Assembly: GCF_014831675.1 (NCBI RefSeq)
Contig: NZ_VJXY01000001.1
Coordinates: 1 to 55,223 of the forward strand
From: Komarekiella delphini-convector SJRDD-AB1
Lineage (GTDB): Bacteria; Cyanobacteriota; Cyanobacteriia; Cyanobacteriales; Nostocaceae
DNA: 55,223 nucleotides
Direction of reading: 5' to 3'
Part shown: positions 40,982-49,061 of the stretch, in pieces
How the letters are laid out: every line of letters starts with the position of its first letter
Position numbering within the stretch: position 1 is the stretch's first letter
Notes under the pieces: model-generated
What the model saw: only the letters and a program-made list of their open reading frames with translations
Database searches by the model: none
Told to the model about the DNA's origin: nothing
Program-made: the position numbers and the translations under genes

Positions 40982-41319
40982 ATTTCACGTTAACTGTTAA
41001 CTGTTGACTGTTGACTGTTAACTGTTGACTGTCAACGGTCTAAAAAGGTGTCTTTCATCACCTACCGAAAAGGAATGGGTTTTCCCAAAGAATTTTGTCA
41101 TACTCATGGATGAGTTTTTGAACTTCAGTACTGATACCAAAAGTCTAATTACGGGTGACATTTCTTTGTCATAACTATCCAATAAACTACAAGAAAGGTA
41201 ACGTTATTTTAAATTTAGTTACGTAATTGACCGTTGATGGTTGACAATTGACGGCTTACTTGTTCGCTGTCAACCATTAACGATTAATCCTTAACCTTCA
41301 GTAGCCACCGTCAACTACT
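40982..41319. other. Intergenic region upstream of the RND adaptor gene
   Basis: Holds a run of GTTAACT/GTTGACT heptamers (about 40991-41035) and an inverted repeat ATGGTTGACA (41237-41246) with TGTCAACCAT (41268-41277), about 40 bp before the adaptor start, where it could be an operator or a leader hairpin. No gene was seen. Confidence 0.5.
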
Positions 41320-42672
41320 ATGGATACTTCTGAAGATCAAGCTTCAATCGTTGAAAGCCAGTCAGACAGTTCTGAACCTTCTGAGTTAGCATCAACTCGT
41401 TCTCGCAAACCCTGGTTCTGGAGATTACTGATCCTACTTCTGGCAACTGGTGGCATTATCCTTTGGCGAATGCTTGCTCCTGGTGGCACACCACGTCCCT
41501 CTGTCGCCCAACAACAGAAAGCACCAGCCCCAAAGGCGATTGAAACGATCGCCTTAGCAACTGGAAATGCTACAAGAAGAGTCCAGCTTTTGGGACAGGT
41601 GGAAGCCAGTCAGCAGTCAACACTCCGCGCTCAAACTAATGGAATTGTTGAGAAAATTTTGGTGCAATCAGGCGATCGCATCAAGACAGGGATGACAATC
41701 GCCGTTCTAGACGACACTGATCAGCAATTGGCGATCGCCCAAGCACGGGCACAACTGGCACAGCAGCGTAGCAATTTGGCTCGCCTAGAAGTCGGTACTC
41801 GTCCAGAAATTCTTGCTCAACGTCAAGCAACAGTCACATCTGCCAAGGCGCGAGAACTGGAAGCACAGGATAATCTGAAGCGCACCAGCGACCTTGTTAA
41901 AGAAGGCGCTCTGTCTCAAAGATTACTCGTGGAAGCTCAAACACAATTAGATAACATCCAGGGAGAAAGGTTAGAAGCTGAAGCTGAATTTGCTGAAGCT
42001 AAAGCTGGGCCGATTCGAGAAGAAATCGCCGCTCAAAGGGCAAACGTAGAAGCAGCCAAAGCCACTTTAGCCCAAGCAGAACTGGCACAACAACGCACTA
42101 AAATTGTTGCATCCCAAGCGGGGGTAGTGCAGACTCGGCATATCAGTAATGGCGATTTGGTACAAAGTTCTAGTCAAATTGTCACCTTAGTCGCAGGCGA
42201 TCGCTTCGACATTTTCCTGGAGTTACCTGAAGAATTGAGCAGCCAAGTTACTCCCGCTATGACAATTGATCTCACAGCTCGCGCTCTCCCGCAATGGAAA
42301 CAACGTGCCAATATCACCGCCGTAGTTCCCTCAGCCGATACTGCTTCCCGTCGCCAGCGTGTCCGCGTTCAAATTAATAATCCGCCCCCAGGATTGTTAC
42401 CGGGAATGGCGATCATCGGCAATCTGAACATGCCTTCTAATAGATCTAGCTTTGTCGTATCGCGCGATGCATTAACCAGACGCCAAAACCAGTGGCTTGT
42501 TTTTGCGGTTGCTGATGGCAAAGCTAAACAAATTCCAGTAGAAATGGTTGCTGACATGGGTAAAGAGGTGGCAATTTACCATCCCACTTTACGCACTGGT
42601 CAACGCATTGTGCTGCGTGGAGGTGATGGGTTGCAAGATGGTGCGCCTGTGAAGATAGTTGATCGCACTTGA
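41320..42672 (+). CDS. RND efflux periplasmic adaptor (membrane fusion protein)
   Basis: 450 residues: a cytoplasmic Ser-rich N-terminus, one anchor helix (WFWRLLILLLATGGIILW), then the adaptor domains. The lipoyl-like half motifs flank a long helical hairpin (NGIVEKILVQSGDRIKTG and AQQRTKIVASQAGVVQTR). The hairpin is rich in Gln/Ala/Glu (about 145-260). A beta-barrel region (about 285-370) and a membrane-proximal domain follow. It links the inner-membrane RND pump encoded downstream to an outer-membrane channel, which must be encoded elsewhere. The hairpin is longer than in AcrA, as in other cyanobacterial adaptors. Confidence 0.93.
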   Translation: MDTSEDQASIVESQSDSSEPSELASTRSRKPWFWRLLILLLATGGIILWRMLAPGGTPRPSVAQQQKAPAPKAIETIALATGNATRRVQLLGQVEASQQSTLRAQTNGIVEKILVQSGDRIKTGMTIAVLDDTDQQLAIAQARAQLAQQRSNLARLEVGTRPEILAQRQATVTSAKARELEAQDNLKRTSDLVKEGALSQRLLVEAQTQLDNIQGERLEAEAEFAEAKAGPIREEIAAQRANVEAAKATLAQAELAQQRTKIVASQAGVVQTRHISNGDLVQSSSQIVTLVAGDRFDIFLELPEELSSQVTPAMTIDLTARALPQWKQRANITAVVPSADTASRRQRVRVQINNPPPGLLPGMAIIGNLNMPSNRSSFVVSRDALTRRQNQWLVFAVADGKAKQIPVEMVADMGKEVAIYHPTLRTGQRIVLRGGDGLQDGAPVKIVDRT

Positions 42673-42717
42673 GTTTTGAGTAAAGTCTCGTTTCCAGGTT
42701 GTACATGGAAATGCCCA

Positions 42718-42847
42718 TTTAACAGTAAACAGTAAACAGTAAACAGTTATCAAGGCGGATGGTAGGGGATTTAAACTCACCAGATAGCGCCTGCCACTAA
42801 TTGGCTTTGGGTTATTAGTTTTTAGTTGGAAGTGAGCGCCCCCTTAG
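42718..42847. repeat. Dispersed ~135-bp repeat, copy B, within the RND operon spacer
   Basis: The inverted counterpart of 17664-17800. It begins with AACAGTAAAC heptamers, then GGGGATTTAAAC, GATAGCGC, CTTTGGGTTATTAGTTTTTA and AGTTGGAAGTG, each the reverse complement of a block in copy A. Together with a GTTTACT run (about 42880-42900) and the palindrome at 43014 it fills the 419 bp between the adaptor and the pump gene. Confidence 0.75.
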
Positions 42848-43013
42848 TGATTCCCCTTAAACCCAATCATCCTGACTAGTTTACTGTTTACTGTTTACTG
42901 TGTCGGAGACTGGTAACGAGATACAGACTTCTTGCAGAAGATGGGTTAAGAGGAAGGGTCAAAGGTAAATCCTTTTTCCATTTTTCTTTAACCCTTTCCT
43001 AATATTTTCTCAA

Positions 43014-43038
43014 AGAGACGTTGCATTGCAACGTCTCT
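43014..43038. repeat. GAGACGTTGCA palindrome, copy before the RND pump
   Basis: A perfect 25-bp palindrome (AGAGACGTTGCA, T, TGCAACGTCTCT), of the same family as those at 6985 and 47475. It lies 54 bp upstream of the pump start codon. Confidence 0.85.
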
Positions 43039-43091
43039 ACATGGTCTATCTGTCACATTCTTTTTTTAAATTGGTATAACCCACAATATTT

Positions 43092-46000
43092 ATGAACTTT
43101 ATCGAAACTGCTGTTCGTTGGCGACATGGCACTTTTGTTTTATTTTGCTTGCTAGCAATGTTTGGGGTGTTCTCACTTCTGAGGTTGCCTCTGGAATTGC
43201 AACCAGGAGGCGATCGCCCGGAAATTACTATTACGACTACCTATCCGGGAGCAGGCCCCACGGAGGTAGAAGACCTGATTACGCGCCCTATTGAAAAGCA
43301 AATGGAAGAGGTGCTAGGTGTCCAGGAAATCAGCAGTACCTCTCGTGCCGGACGTAGTTCCATTACTTTAGAATTTGCTCAAGATGCCAACGCCAAAGAG
43401 CGGATGGTAGATGTCTTGAACCGCTTGCAGCAAGTGCAAAGTTTACCGCCAGAAGCACAAGAGTCGAGTGTAGAACTGGTGGGTGGCAATAGTTCCCCAA
43501 TGATGTGGATTCCGTTTGATACGAAGGAAGGATTTCAGCCGAATGCAGATCGCTATCGAGATTTAGCAGAAGAGGTAGTAATTCCGCGTTTGCGACGAGT
43601 TGAAGGAACTGGACAATTTCTGTTAGTGGGTGGACAAGAGCGGGAAGTGGAGGTAAAAGTCAACCCACAAGCATTATCTAATCGCAATCTCACAATTGGT
43701 GATGTCGTGCGGGTACTGCAAGAAAACAACCGCGATATCCGGGGTGGGCCATTAATTTTGGGACGGCGGGAATATCGAGTCCGCACGGTTAGCCGATCGC
43801 AGGATCTATCGCAAATTGAAGGTTTTGTACTACGGCGCGACGAATCTGGCACAGTTTACTTGCGGGATGTGGCACAAGTACAGATGGGACGCAAACCGCA
43901 AGATAGTGCGTTGATGTTCAACGGCAAATCTGCGGTAGCAGTGGGTGTGATTCGTCAAATCGGGGCGAATGTGCCAGAAGTTGCCAAAGGCATTCGGGCG
44001 GAAATTACCGCGCTGCAAGCTGAGTTTGATAGAGAAAACCAAGGTATTGTTTTTGTCTACAACTACGACGAGAGCCAATACATCAATCAATCTGTGGCGT
44101 TTGTCCAAGGCAACTTGTTCAGTGGAGCGCTACTAGCGACAATCGTCTTGATTTTGTTCCTCGGCTCCATGCGTACAGTAGCGGTGGTGGCAATTACAAT
44201 TCCCACAACGCTGATTATGGTATTCATTGTCATGTCTGCATTTGGACGCACATTGAACATTATCAGCTTGGCAGGACTGGCGTTTGCGGTGGGTATGGTC
44301 GTGGATAACGCGATCGTGGTGATTGAGAATGTCTTTACCCACATGCAACAGGGTAAAAGCGCCTTACGGGCAGCCATTGACGGTACACAGGAAGTCTGGG
44401 GGGCGATGCTCGGTTCTACTTTGACTAATGTAGTGGTGTTTGTACCGCTGATTATGGTGACGGGTGAAGCCGGACAACTTTATGCTGATATGGCGATCGC
44501 TCTTTCTGCTTCTTCGCTATTCTCGCTATTTGCTGCACTTACCTTAGTACCGATGCTATCTGGATTGTTTCTCAAGCAATCAGAAGCGATGCAAATGATG
44601 GAGGGCGGTGAATACCGGGGTGGTAATTGGTTTGAGCGTTTAGTGGCAAAAAGTTCTGCGGTCTTTCGTCATTTCCAGGGTAAACTCGAAAACTTTCTAG
44701 CGTCTACCGTTAGTTGGTCACTGGGACGTAAGCGTGTTGGGCGTAGATTAGTAGTGCTAGCGATTCCCTTGGCTTTACTCGTGGTTAGTATTTTGCTGTT
44801 ACCACCTGCGGATTATTTACCTGAAGGAAATCGCAACTTAGTTGTATTACGAGCGGAACCGTTGCCGGGAACTAGTATACCAGAAGCGATTCGGCAATCT
44901 GAACAGGTTCAGGAATTTTTGCGATCGCAACCAGAAGTTGAGCGGATCATGTACGTTGATCGTCCAGGAGCACTGCGCGGGATTGCGACTATCTTAAAGT
45001 CAGAATTTGCCACCACTACCGGACTTGCCCAGATGGTAGATCGGTTGCGTGCCCAAAGCAGTAACTTTGCTGGATACCGCTTTATTATACCTACGCGAAT
45101 TTCCATCTTCCGCGATCCAGGTAAAGAATTTGAAGTGGATATTGTCGGCGCTGATTTAAATCAAATCAGCGACTTAGAGAAGCAAATCACAGCTAAATTG
45201 CGGGATCTTCCTGGAGTGCAGAATGTCCGCTCGAACTTTGTCATGGGAGCAGGCGAATTACAAGTAATTCCCAACCGGGAACGCATTGCTGAAGTCGGAC
45301 TATCAGAAGCCGAAATTGGTTCAATGGTAGAAGCAGCATTAGGTGGTCGAGTTGCCTCCGATTATATTGATGGTAAAGAAGAATTAGATGTCTCAGTGGA
45401 ACTGCAAAACACCGCAGTGGAAACTCCAGAACAACTGCGCCAATTGTCCCTGTATGCACAAGGACGACAGGTACAACTAGGTGATATTGCCGAAATTCGT
45501 GAAACCACAGGAGCAGATGCCATCAATCACGTCAATTTGGAGCGTTCGATTAGCCTCACCGTCTCTCTAGCACCCACCTCCCCACTGAGTACGCTGGTGG
45601 AACGTACTGAAGAGGAAATTTTGGCTCCTCTGCGTGCCAATTTACCAACAGGCTATCGTCTGGAACTAGCTGGTTCAGCAGATCAGTTAGCAACAACTGT
45701 TGCTCAATTAGCTGCTGCATTTGCATTTTCAATTTTAATAACTTACCTGTTATTGGTGGCGTTATATCGCTCATTTCTCTACCCAGTGGTGATTATGGCA
45801 ACAGTGCCAATGGGTATGAGTGGCGCACTATTGAGTTTGGTAATTGCTAACCGAATTCCGGGAATGAATGTAGCGCTGGATATGATTACGGCGTTGGGAT
45901 TTGTGATCCTTACAGGTGTAGTCGTCAACAACGCCATTCTGTTGGTTGATCGCGCTTTGCAACTTCAGCAAGCAGGTGAAGATTATGATGCATCGTTATA

Positions 46001-46283
46001 TAATGCGACAAGCGATCGCCTACGTGCCATCTTCATGTCTGCCGGAACCAGTGTACTGGGGATGTTACCGCTAGCAGTTTTACCAGGTCAAGGTTCAGAG
46101 TTATATCAAGGATTAGGCATTGTCCTAACTGGTGGTTTGGCATTTTCGACAATTTTGACTCCCACTGTTGTCCCTGCACTGATGGGTTTATTACATGATA
46201 TATCTGGACGGAAAACGCCGCGATCGCCAGCCCAAAATAATATAAATAATCAGATTCCGGCTAAGGCGATCGACAATAAGTAA
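43092..46283 (+). CDS. RND efflux pump, inner-membrane permease (AcrB/MdtB-like)
   Basis: 1063 residues with the usual duplicated RND layout: 12 membrane helices and two large periplasmic loops (about 35-330 and 565-870). Helix 4 carries the proton-relay acids (FAVGMVVDNAIVVIENVF, with the DN pair and a second acid). Helix 10/11 has the matching GFVILTGVVVNNAILLVDRA region. It uses the proton gradient to export hydrophobic compounds, or metals in some subfamilies; the presence of the DN pair but no HME-type Met cluster favours the drug/lipid (HAE) type. The tail after about residue 1040 is short and basic. Its adaptor is encoded upstream, separated by repeats. Confidence 0.95.
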   Translation: MNFIETAVRWRHGTFVLFCLLAMFGVFSLLRLPLELQPGGDRPEITITTTYPGAGPTEVEDLITRPIEKQMEEVLGVQEISSTSRAGRSSITLEFAQDANAKERMVDVLNRLQQVQSLPPEAQESSVELVGGNSSPMMWIPFDTKEGFQPNADRYRDLAEEVVIPRLRRVEGTGQFLLVGGQEREVEVKVNPQALSNRNLTIGDVVRVLQENNRDIRGGPLILGRREYRVRTVSRSQDLSQIEGFVLRRDESGTVYLRDVAQVQMGRKPQDSALMFNGKSAVAVGVIRQIGANVPEVAKGIRAEITALQAEFDRENQGIVFVYNYDESQYINQSVAFVQGNLFSGALLATIVLILFLGSMRTVAVVAITIPTTLIMVFIVMSAFGRTLNIISLAGLAFAVGMVVDNAIVVIENVFTHMQQGKSALRAAIDGTQEVWGAMLGSTLTNVVVFVPLIMVTGEAGQLYADMAIALSASSLFSLFAALTLVPMLSGLFLKQSEAMQMMEGGEYRGGNWFERLVAKSSAVFRHFQGKLENFLASTVSWSLGRKRVGRRLVVLAIPLALLVVSILLLPPADYLPEGNRNLVVLRAEPLPGTSIPEAIRQSEQVQEFLRSQPEVERIMYVDRPGALRGIATILKSEFATTTGLAQMVDRLRAQSSNFAGYRFIIPTRISIFRDPGKEFEVDIVGADLNQISDLEKQITAKLRDLPGVQNVRSNFVMGAGELQVIPNRERIAEVGLSEAEIGSMVEAALGGRVASDYIDGKEELDVSVELQNTAVETPEQLRQLSLYAQGRQVQLGDIAEIRETTGADAINHVNLERSISLTVSLAPTSPLSTLVERTEEEILAPLRANLPTGYRLELAGSADQLATTVAQLAAAFAFSILITYLLLVALYRSFLYPVVIMATVPMGMSGALLSLVIANRIPGMNVALDMITALGFVILTGVVVNNAILLVDRALQLQQAGEDYDASLYNATSDRLRAIFMSAGTSVLGMLPLAVLPGQGSELYQGLGIVLTGGLAFSTILTPTVVPALMGLLHDISGRKTPRSPAQNNINNQIPAKAIDNK

Positions 46284-46300
46284 TTTGTTTGTAGTCAGCA

Positions 46301-46340
46301 ATTTATCGCTCTTTTTAAGGGTTTTTAAAGAGCGATAAAT
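46301..46340. terminator. Bidirectional terminator between the RND pump and the KAS III-like gene
   Basis: A perfect 14-bp inverted repeat, ATTTATCGCTCTTT (46301-46314) and AAAGAGCGATAAAT (46327-46340), with a 12-nt loop, between convergent genes. Confidence 0.8.
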
Positions 46341-46385
46341 CTCTCATTATAAGCGTAGTCTATTCTAATAAAACCCACTTTGTTT

Positions 46386-47399
46386 CTAGTACTTCAAAGT
46401 TAACGCTGCCCAAGAAAACCCAGCAGCACTACTAGCTAAAACTACAACATCTCCAGGCTTAATTATTTTTAATTCCATAGTTTTTGCCAAACCAAATAAA
46501 GTGTCTACAGCACCCAAATGACCATATTCACTCAAAGAAATAAAAGTCTGTTCAAATTTTAAATTCAGAGATTTTAAAATTCGTTTTGATAAACTTTTTT
46601 TAACTTGATTCGTTAATAAAAAATTTATATTATTTATACAATAGCCACTTTTTTCTAATGACTTATGAATAACCTTAGCATAATTTTCTAAATATATTTC
46701 TGATAAGATATTTTCCAACTCTTTAGGATCTTTTACTTTTAAATAACTCAGTTCAGGATTAATTTCTGTAATATTAATCGGAAACCTAGTTCCTGCTAGT
46801 GGTACTTTGATACAATCAGCCAATTTCCCATCTGTCATCGCATGATAAGAAAGGATTTCGTTACTCAATTCTCCTTTCTTTAAAATGGCTGCGGCTGCAC
46901 CGTCAGCCATGATAAATGTTGATAAGTTATCTATATTAGAATAGTCAAGCAGCATAGACAATTTATCACTACAAACAACTAAAGCGTATGATAAATCGGT
47001 ATCTGCCAGTAACATATTTCGACATACATGTATTCCTAAATTGCCGCTATTGCAAAAATTTCTAACTTCAAAAGCGAAAGCATTTTTTGCACCAATTGCA
47101 TCTTGGATTTTGGCAGCAGGCGACCAAAACCTGTAATCATAATCTCCAGCAGCACAATAAACAATAATATCAATTTCGCTGGCTGTTATTTCTGCCTTAT
47201 TTATAGCTTCTATTGCTGCTTTAATTCCCATATCACTGGGATGCTCGTCTTTACCTGCAATCGGCTTCTGTTTCATCCCAATTTTTTCAGTGAAAACAAA
47301 CTCTGGTAAATTGGCTAGTTTTGCCATCTCCTCACTGGTTAGAATCTCTGAAGGAATGTAATAACCAATGGACGTGATACCAACAGTTTGTTTGATCAT
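46386..47399 (-). CDS. KAS III-like (FabH-superfamily) enzyme with atypical active site
   Basis: 337 residues from ATG 47399, which has GGAG 9 nt upstream. It is a thiolase-fold protein of the 3-oxoacyl-ACP synthase III type: 'VGITSIGYYIPSEILTSEEM' at the N-terminus, nucleophile Cys116 in VRNFCNSGNLG, MADGAAAAIL, and a C-terminal KPGDVVVLASSAAGFSWAAL. In FabH the other two catalytic residues are His (H-Q-x-N) and Asn (Y-G-N). Here those sites read FLLTNQVKKS (Asn264) and EYGHLGAVDT (His294). This suggests a specialised acyltransferase or condensing enzyme, not housekeeping FabH. It is AT-rich compared with its neighbours and stands alone. Confidence 0.87.
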   Translation of the reverse strand: MIKQTVGITSIGYYIPSEILTSEEMAKLANLPEFVFTEKIGMKQKPIAGKDEHPSDMGIKAAIEAINKAEITASEIDIIVYCAAGDYDYRFWSPAAKIQDAIGAKNAFAFEVRNFCNSGNLGIHVCRNMLLADTDLSYALVVCSDKLSMLLDYSNIDNLSTFIMADGAAAAILKKGELSNEILSYHAMTDGKLADCIKVPLAGTRFPINITEINPELSYLKVKDPKELENILSEIYLENYAKVIHKSLEKSGYCINNINFLLTNQVKKSLSKRILKSLNLKFEQTFISLSEYGHLGAVDTLFGLAKTMELKIIKPGDVVVLASSAAGFSWAALTLKY

Positions 47400-47474
47400 G
47401 CAAAATACTCCAATAATCGCAAGCCATATCAATGACTATACGGCTCAATTTTCAAAATTTATGCTGATTCGGTA

Positions 47475-47503
47475 GTAGAGATGTTGCATTGCAACGTCTC
47501 TAC
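47475..47503. repeat. GAGACGTTGCA palindrome, copy upstream of the KAS III-like gene
   Basis: 29-bp palindrome with one mismatch (GTAGAGATGTTGCA, T, TGCAACGTCTCTAC), in the promoter-proximal region of the KAS III-like gene. Confidence 0.85.
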
Positions 47504-47518
47504 AGAGGTTATCGGTCG

Positions 47519-47642
47519 TGCAAATTATCTTATTCTAAGCGTATTAGGATATGGGCAAACTGGAAAAGTATGGCGACTAGATGATTATCCCCCAGAACTG
47601 ACTGTTGATAGTTTTGCTAGAGCGATCGCTTATGTCATTTGA
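47519..47642 (+). pseudogene. Unidentified coding remnant
   Basis: An open plus-strand stretch without a proper start reads RANYLILSVLGYGQTGKVWR, then LDDYPPELTVDSFARAIAYVI, and stops at TGA 47640-47642, passing through a HIP1 site. Its residue pattern looks like a real protein C-terminus. The 5' part is cut off by the palindrome at 47475-47503. I do not recognise the family. The remaining DNA up to bioB (47643-47929) holds the bioB promoter by position and nothing else clear. Confidence 0.35.
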
Positions 47643-47929
47643 ACAGTGCAAAATTAAAAAATTAAGCATAGATATTCTGTCAAAAACGTTACTTTCTCAA
47701 TTAACTTAAAACTTGGTAGCATTTAGGATTTATGCTGTGAATCTGCCATATAATCAAAATCTTGATAAGCTGATTTTTAATAACTAGAGCGCAAGGATTC
47801 AGAGCCGATGGGTAATAAAGCAGAGTCCACGGCATAACTTTGATCAGATTGCTTTGCCTAAACACTGTATCTTAGAAGATTCAACCAAAAGACAGTTCTT
47901 GAAAAATCCCATCTACAACAAGGATAGTG

Positions 47930-48940
47930 ATGCCGATGGTAATACGCTACGATTGGCAAGAATCAGAGATTCGGGCGATATATAATACGCCATTGCTAGA
48001 GCTTATTTATCAGGCTGCTAGCGTACATCGCCAATATCATGACCCAACAAAAATACAAGTCTGTAAACTAATCTCGATTAAAACAGGAGGTTGTCCAGAA
48101 GATTGTAGCTACTGCGCCCAATCTTCACGCTACAAAACAGAGGTAAAGGCGCAAGCACTCCTAGAAAAAGAAACGGTAGTTAACATCGCTCACAAAGCTA
48201 AAGAAACGGGTGTTAGTCGCATCTGCATGGGTGCTGCTTGGCGAGAAGTGCGGGACAACTCACAATTTGAGGAAGTCCTGGAAATGGTCAAGGATGTTAC
48301 CGCAATGGGTTTAGAAGTATGCTGTACCTTGGGTATGCTAACGGCAAATCAGGCTAAGCGATTGGAAGAAGCGGGACTGTACGCCTATAACCATAATTTG
48401 GATACCTCCCAGGAATATTACAGCACGATTATTACCACAAGGACTTATAGCGATCGCCTAAACACAATTGAAAATGTCCGTCAGACAAATGTTACTGTAT
48501 GTTCTGGCGGTATCCTTGGCTTAGGCGAAAGCGTTGATGACCGTGTAGGTATGTTACATACTTTGGCAAACCTGCATCCGCATCCAGAGTCAGTGCCAAT
48601 TAACATTCTCTCTCAAGTACCAGGTACACCCTTAGAAAATCAGCCTGATGTCCCCATTTGGGATATTGTACGGATGATTGCCACAGCACGTATTTTAATG
48701 CCTGCTTCTGATATACGTCTGAGCGCTGGTAGGGCTAGACTTTCGCAAGTTGAACAAGCTTTCTGTTTTATGGCAGGAGCTAATTCTATCTTTTCCAGCG
48801 ACGACAACAAAATGTTAACAGTAACAACTCCCTGCCCAGATTATGATACTGACCGAGAAATGTTGAATTTACTTGGTTTGGGAATGCGTGCTCCTTCCCA
48901 GAGATTAGAGAACGTGGCAAGTCCAGTTGTTGTTGGATGA
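47930..48940 (+). CDS. bioB: Biotin synthase
   Basis: BioB inserts sulphur into dethiobiotin to make biotin, using S-adenosylmethionine radicals. The 336-residue protein has the radical-SAM cluster motif CPEDCSYC (Cys55, Cys59, Cys62), preceded by KLISIKTGG. The second-cluster region ([12 protein letters not shown], and '[21 protein letters not shown]', first part [12 protein letters not shown]) and the [10 protein letters not shown] motif with the Arg ligand are also present. ATG 47930 is chosen over GTG 47927 because AAGGA lies 8 nt upstream. It is not linked to other bio genes here. Confidence 0.96.
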   Translation: MPMVIRYDWQESEIRAIYNTPLLELIYQAASVHRQYHDPTKIQVCKLISIKTGGCPEDCSYCAQSSRYKTEVKAQALLEKETVVNIAHKAKETGVSRICMGAAWREVRDNSQFEEVLEMVKDVTAMGLEVCCTLGMLTANQAKRLEEAGLYAYNHNLDTSQEYYSTIITTRTYSDRLNTIENVRQTNVTVCSGGILGLGESVDDRVGMLHTLANLHPHPESVPINILSQVPGTPLENQPDVPIWDIVRMIATARILMPASDIRLSAGRARLSQVEQAFCFMAGANSIFSSDDNKMLTVTTPCPDYDTDREMLNLLGLGMRAPSQRLENVASPVVVG

Positions 48941-49016
48941 ATATCTTAATTGTGATATTAGCAAGATGTTATTAGTATCAAGTTAAAACATCAGGCTAAG
49001 TGTCAACATAGTTAGC

Positions 49017-49047
49017 AGCAGTGCATCAGCGAAACTGACGCACTGCT
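49017..49047. terminator. Terminator between bioB and the lipoprotein gene
   Basis: AGCAGTGC (49017-49024) pairs with GCACTGCT (49040-49047), with an inner TCAG/CTGA stem. It is followed by TTTCAGTTTTT on the plus strand. It is about 80 bp after bioB and just past the stop of the convergent lipoprotein gene. Confidence 0.7.
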
Positions 49048-49061
49048 TTCAGTTTTTCAAG

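Noticed and set aside
42716-42905. Possible CRISPR-like array because of regularly repeated GTTTACT units
   Set aside because: The units are contiguous heptamers with no spacers, so they are simple tandem repeats.
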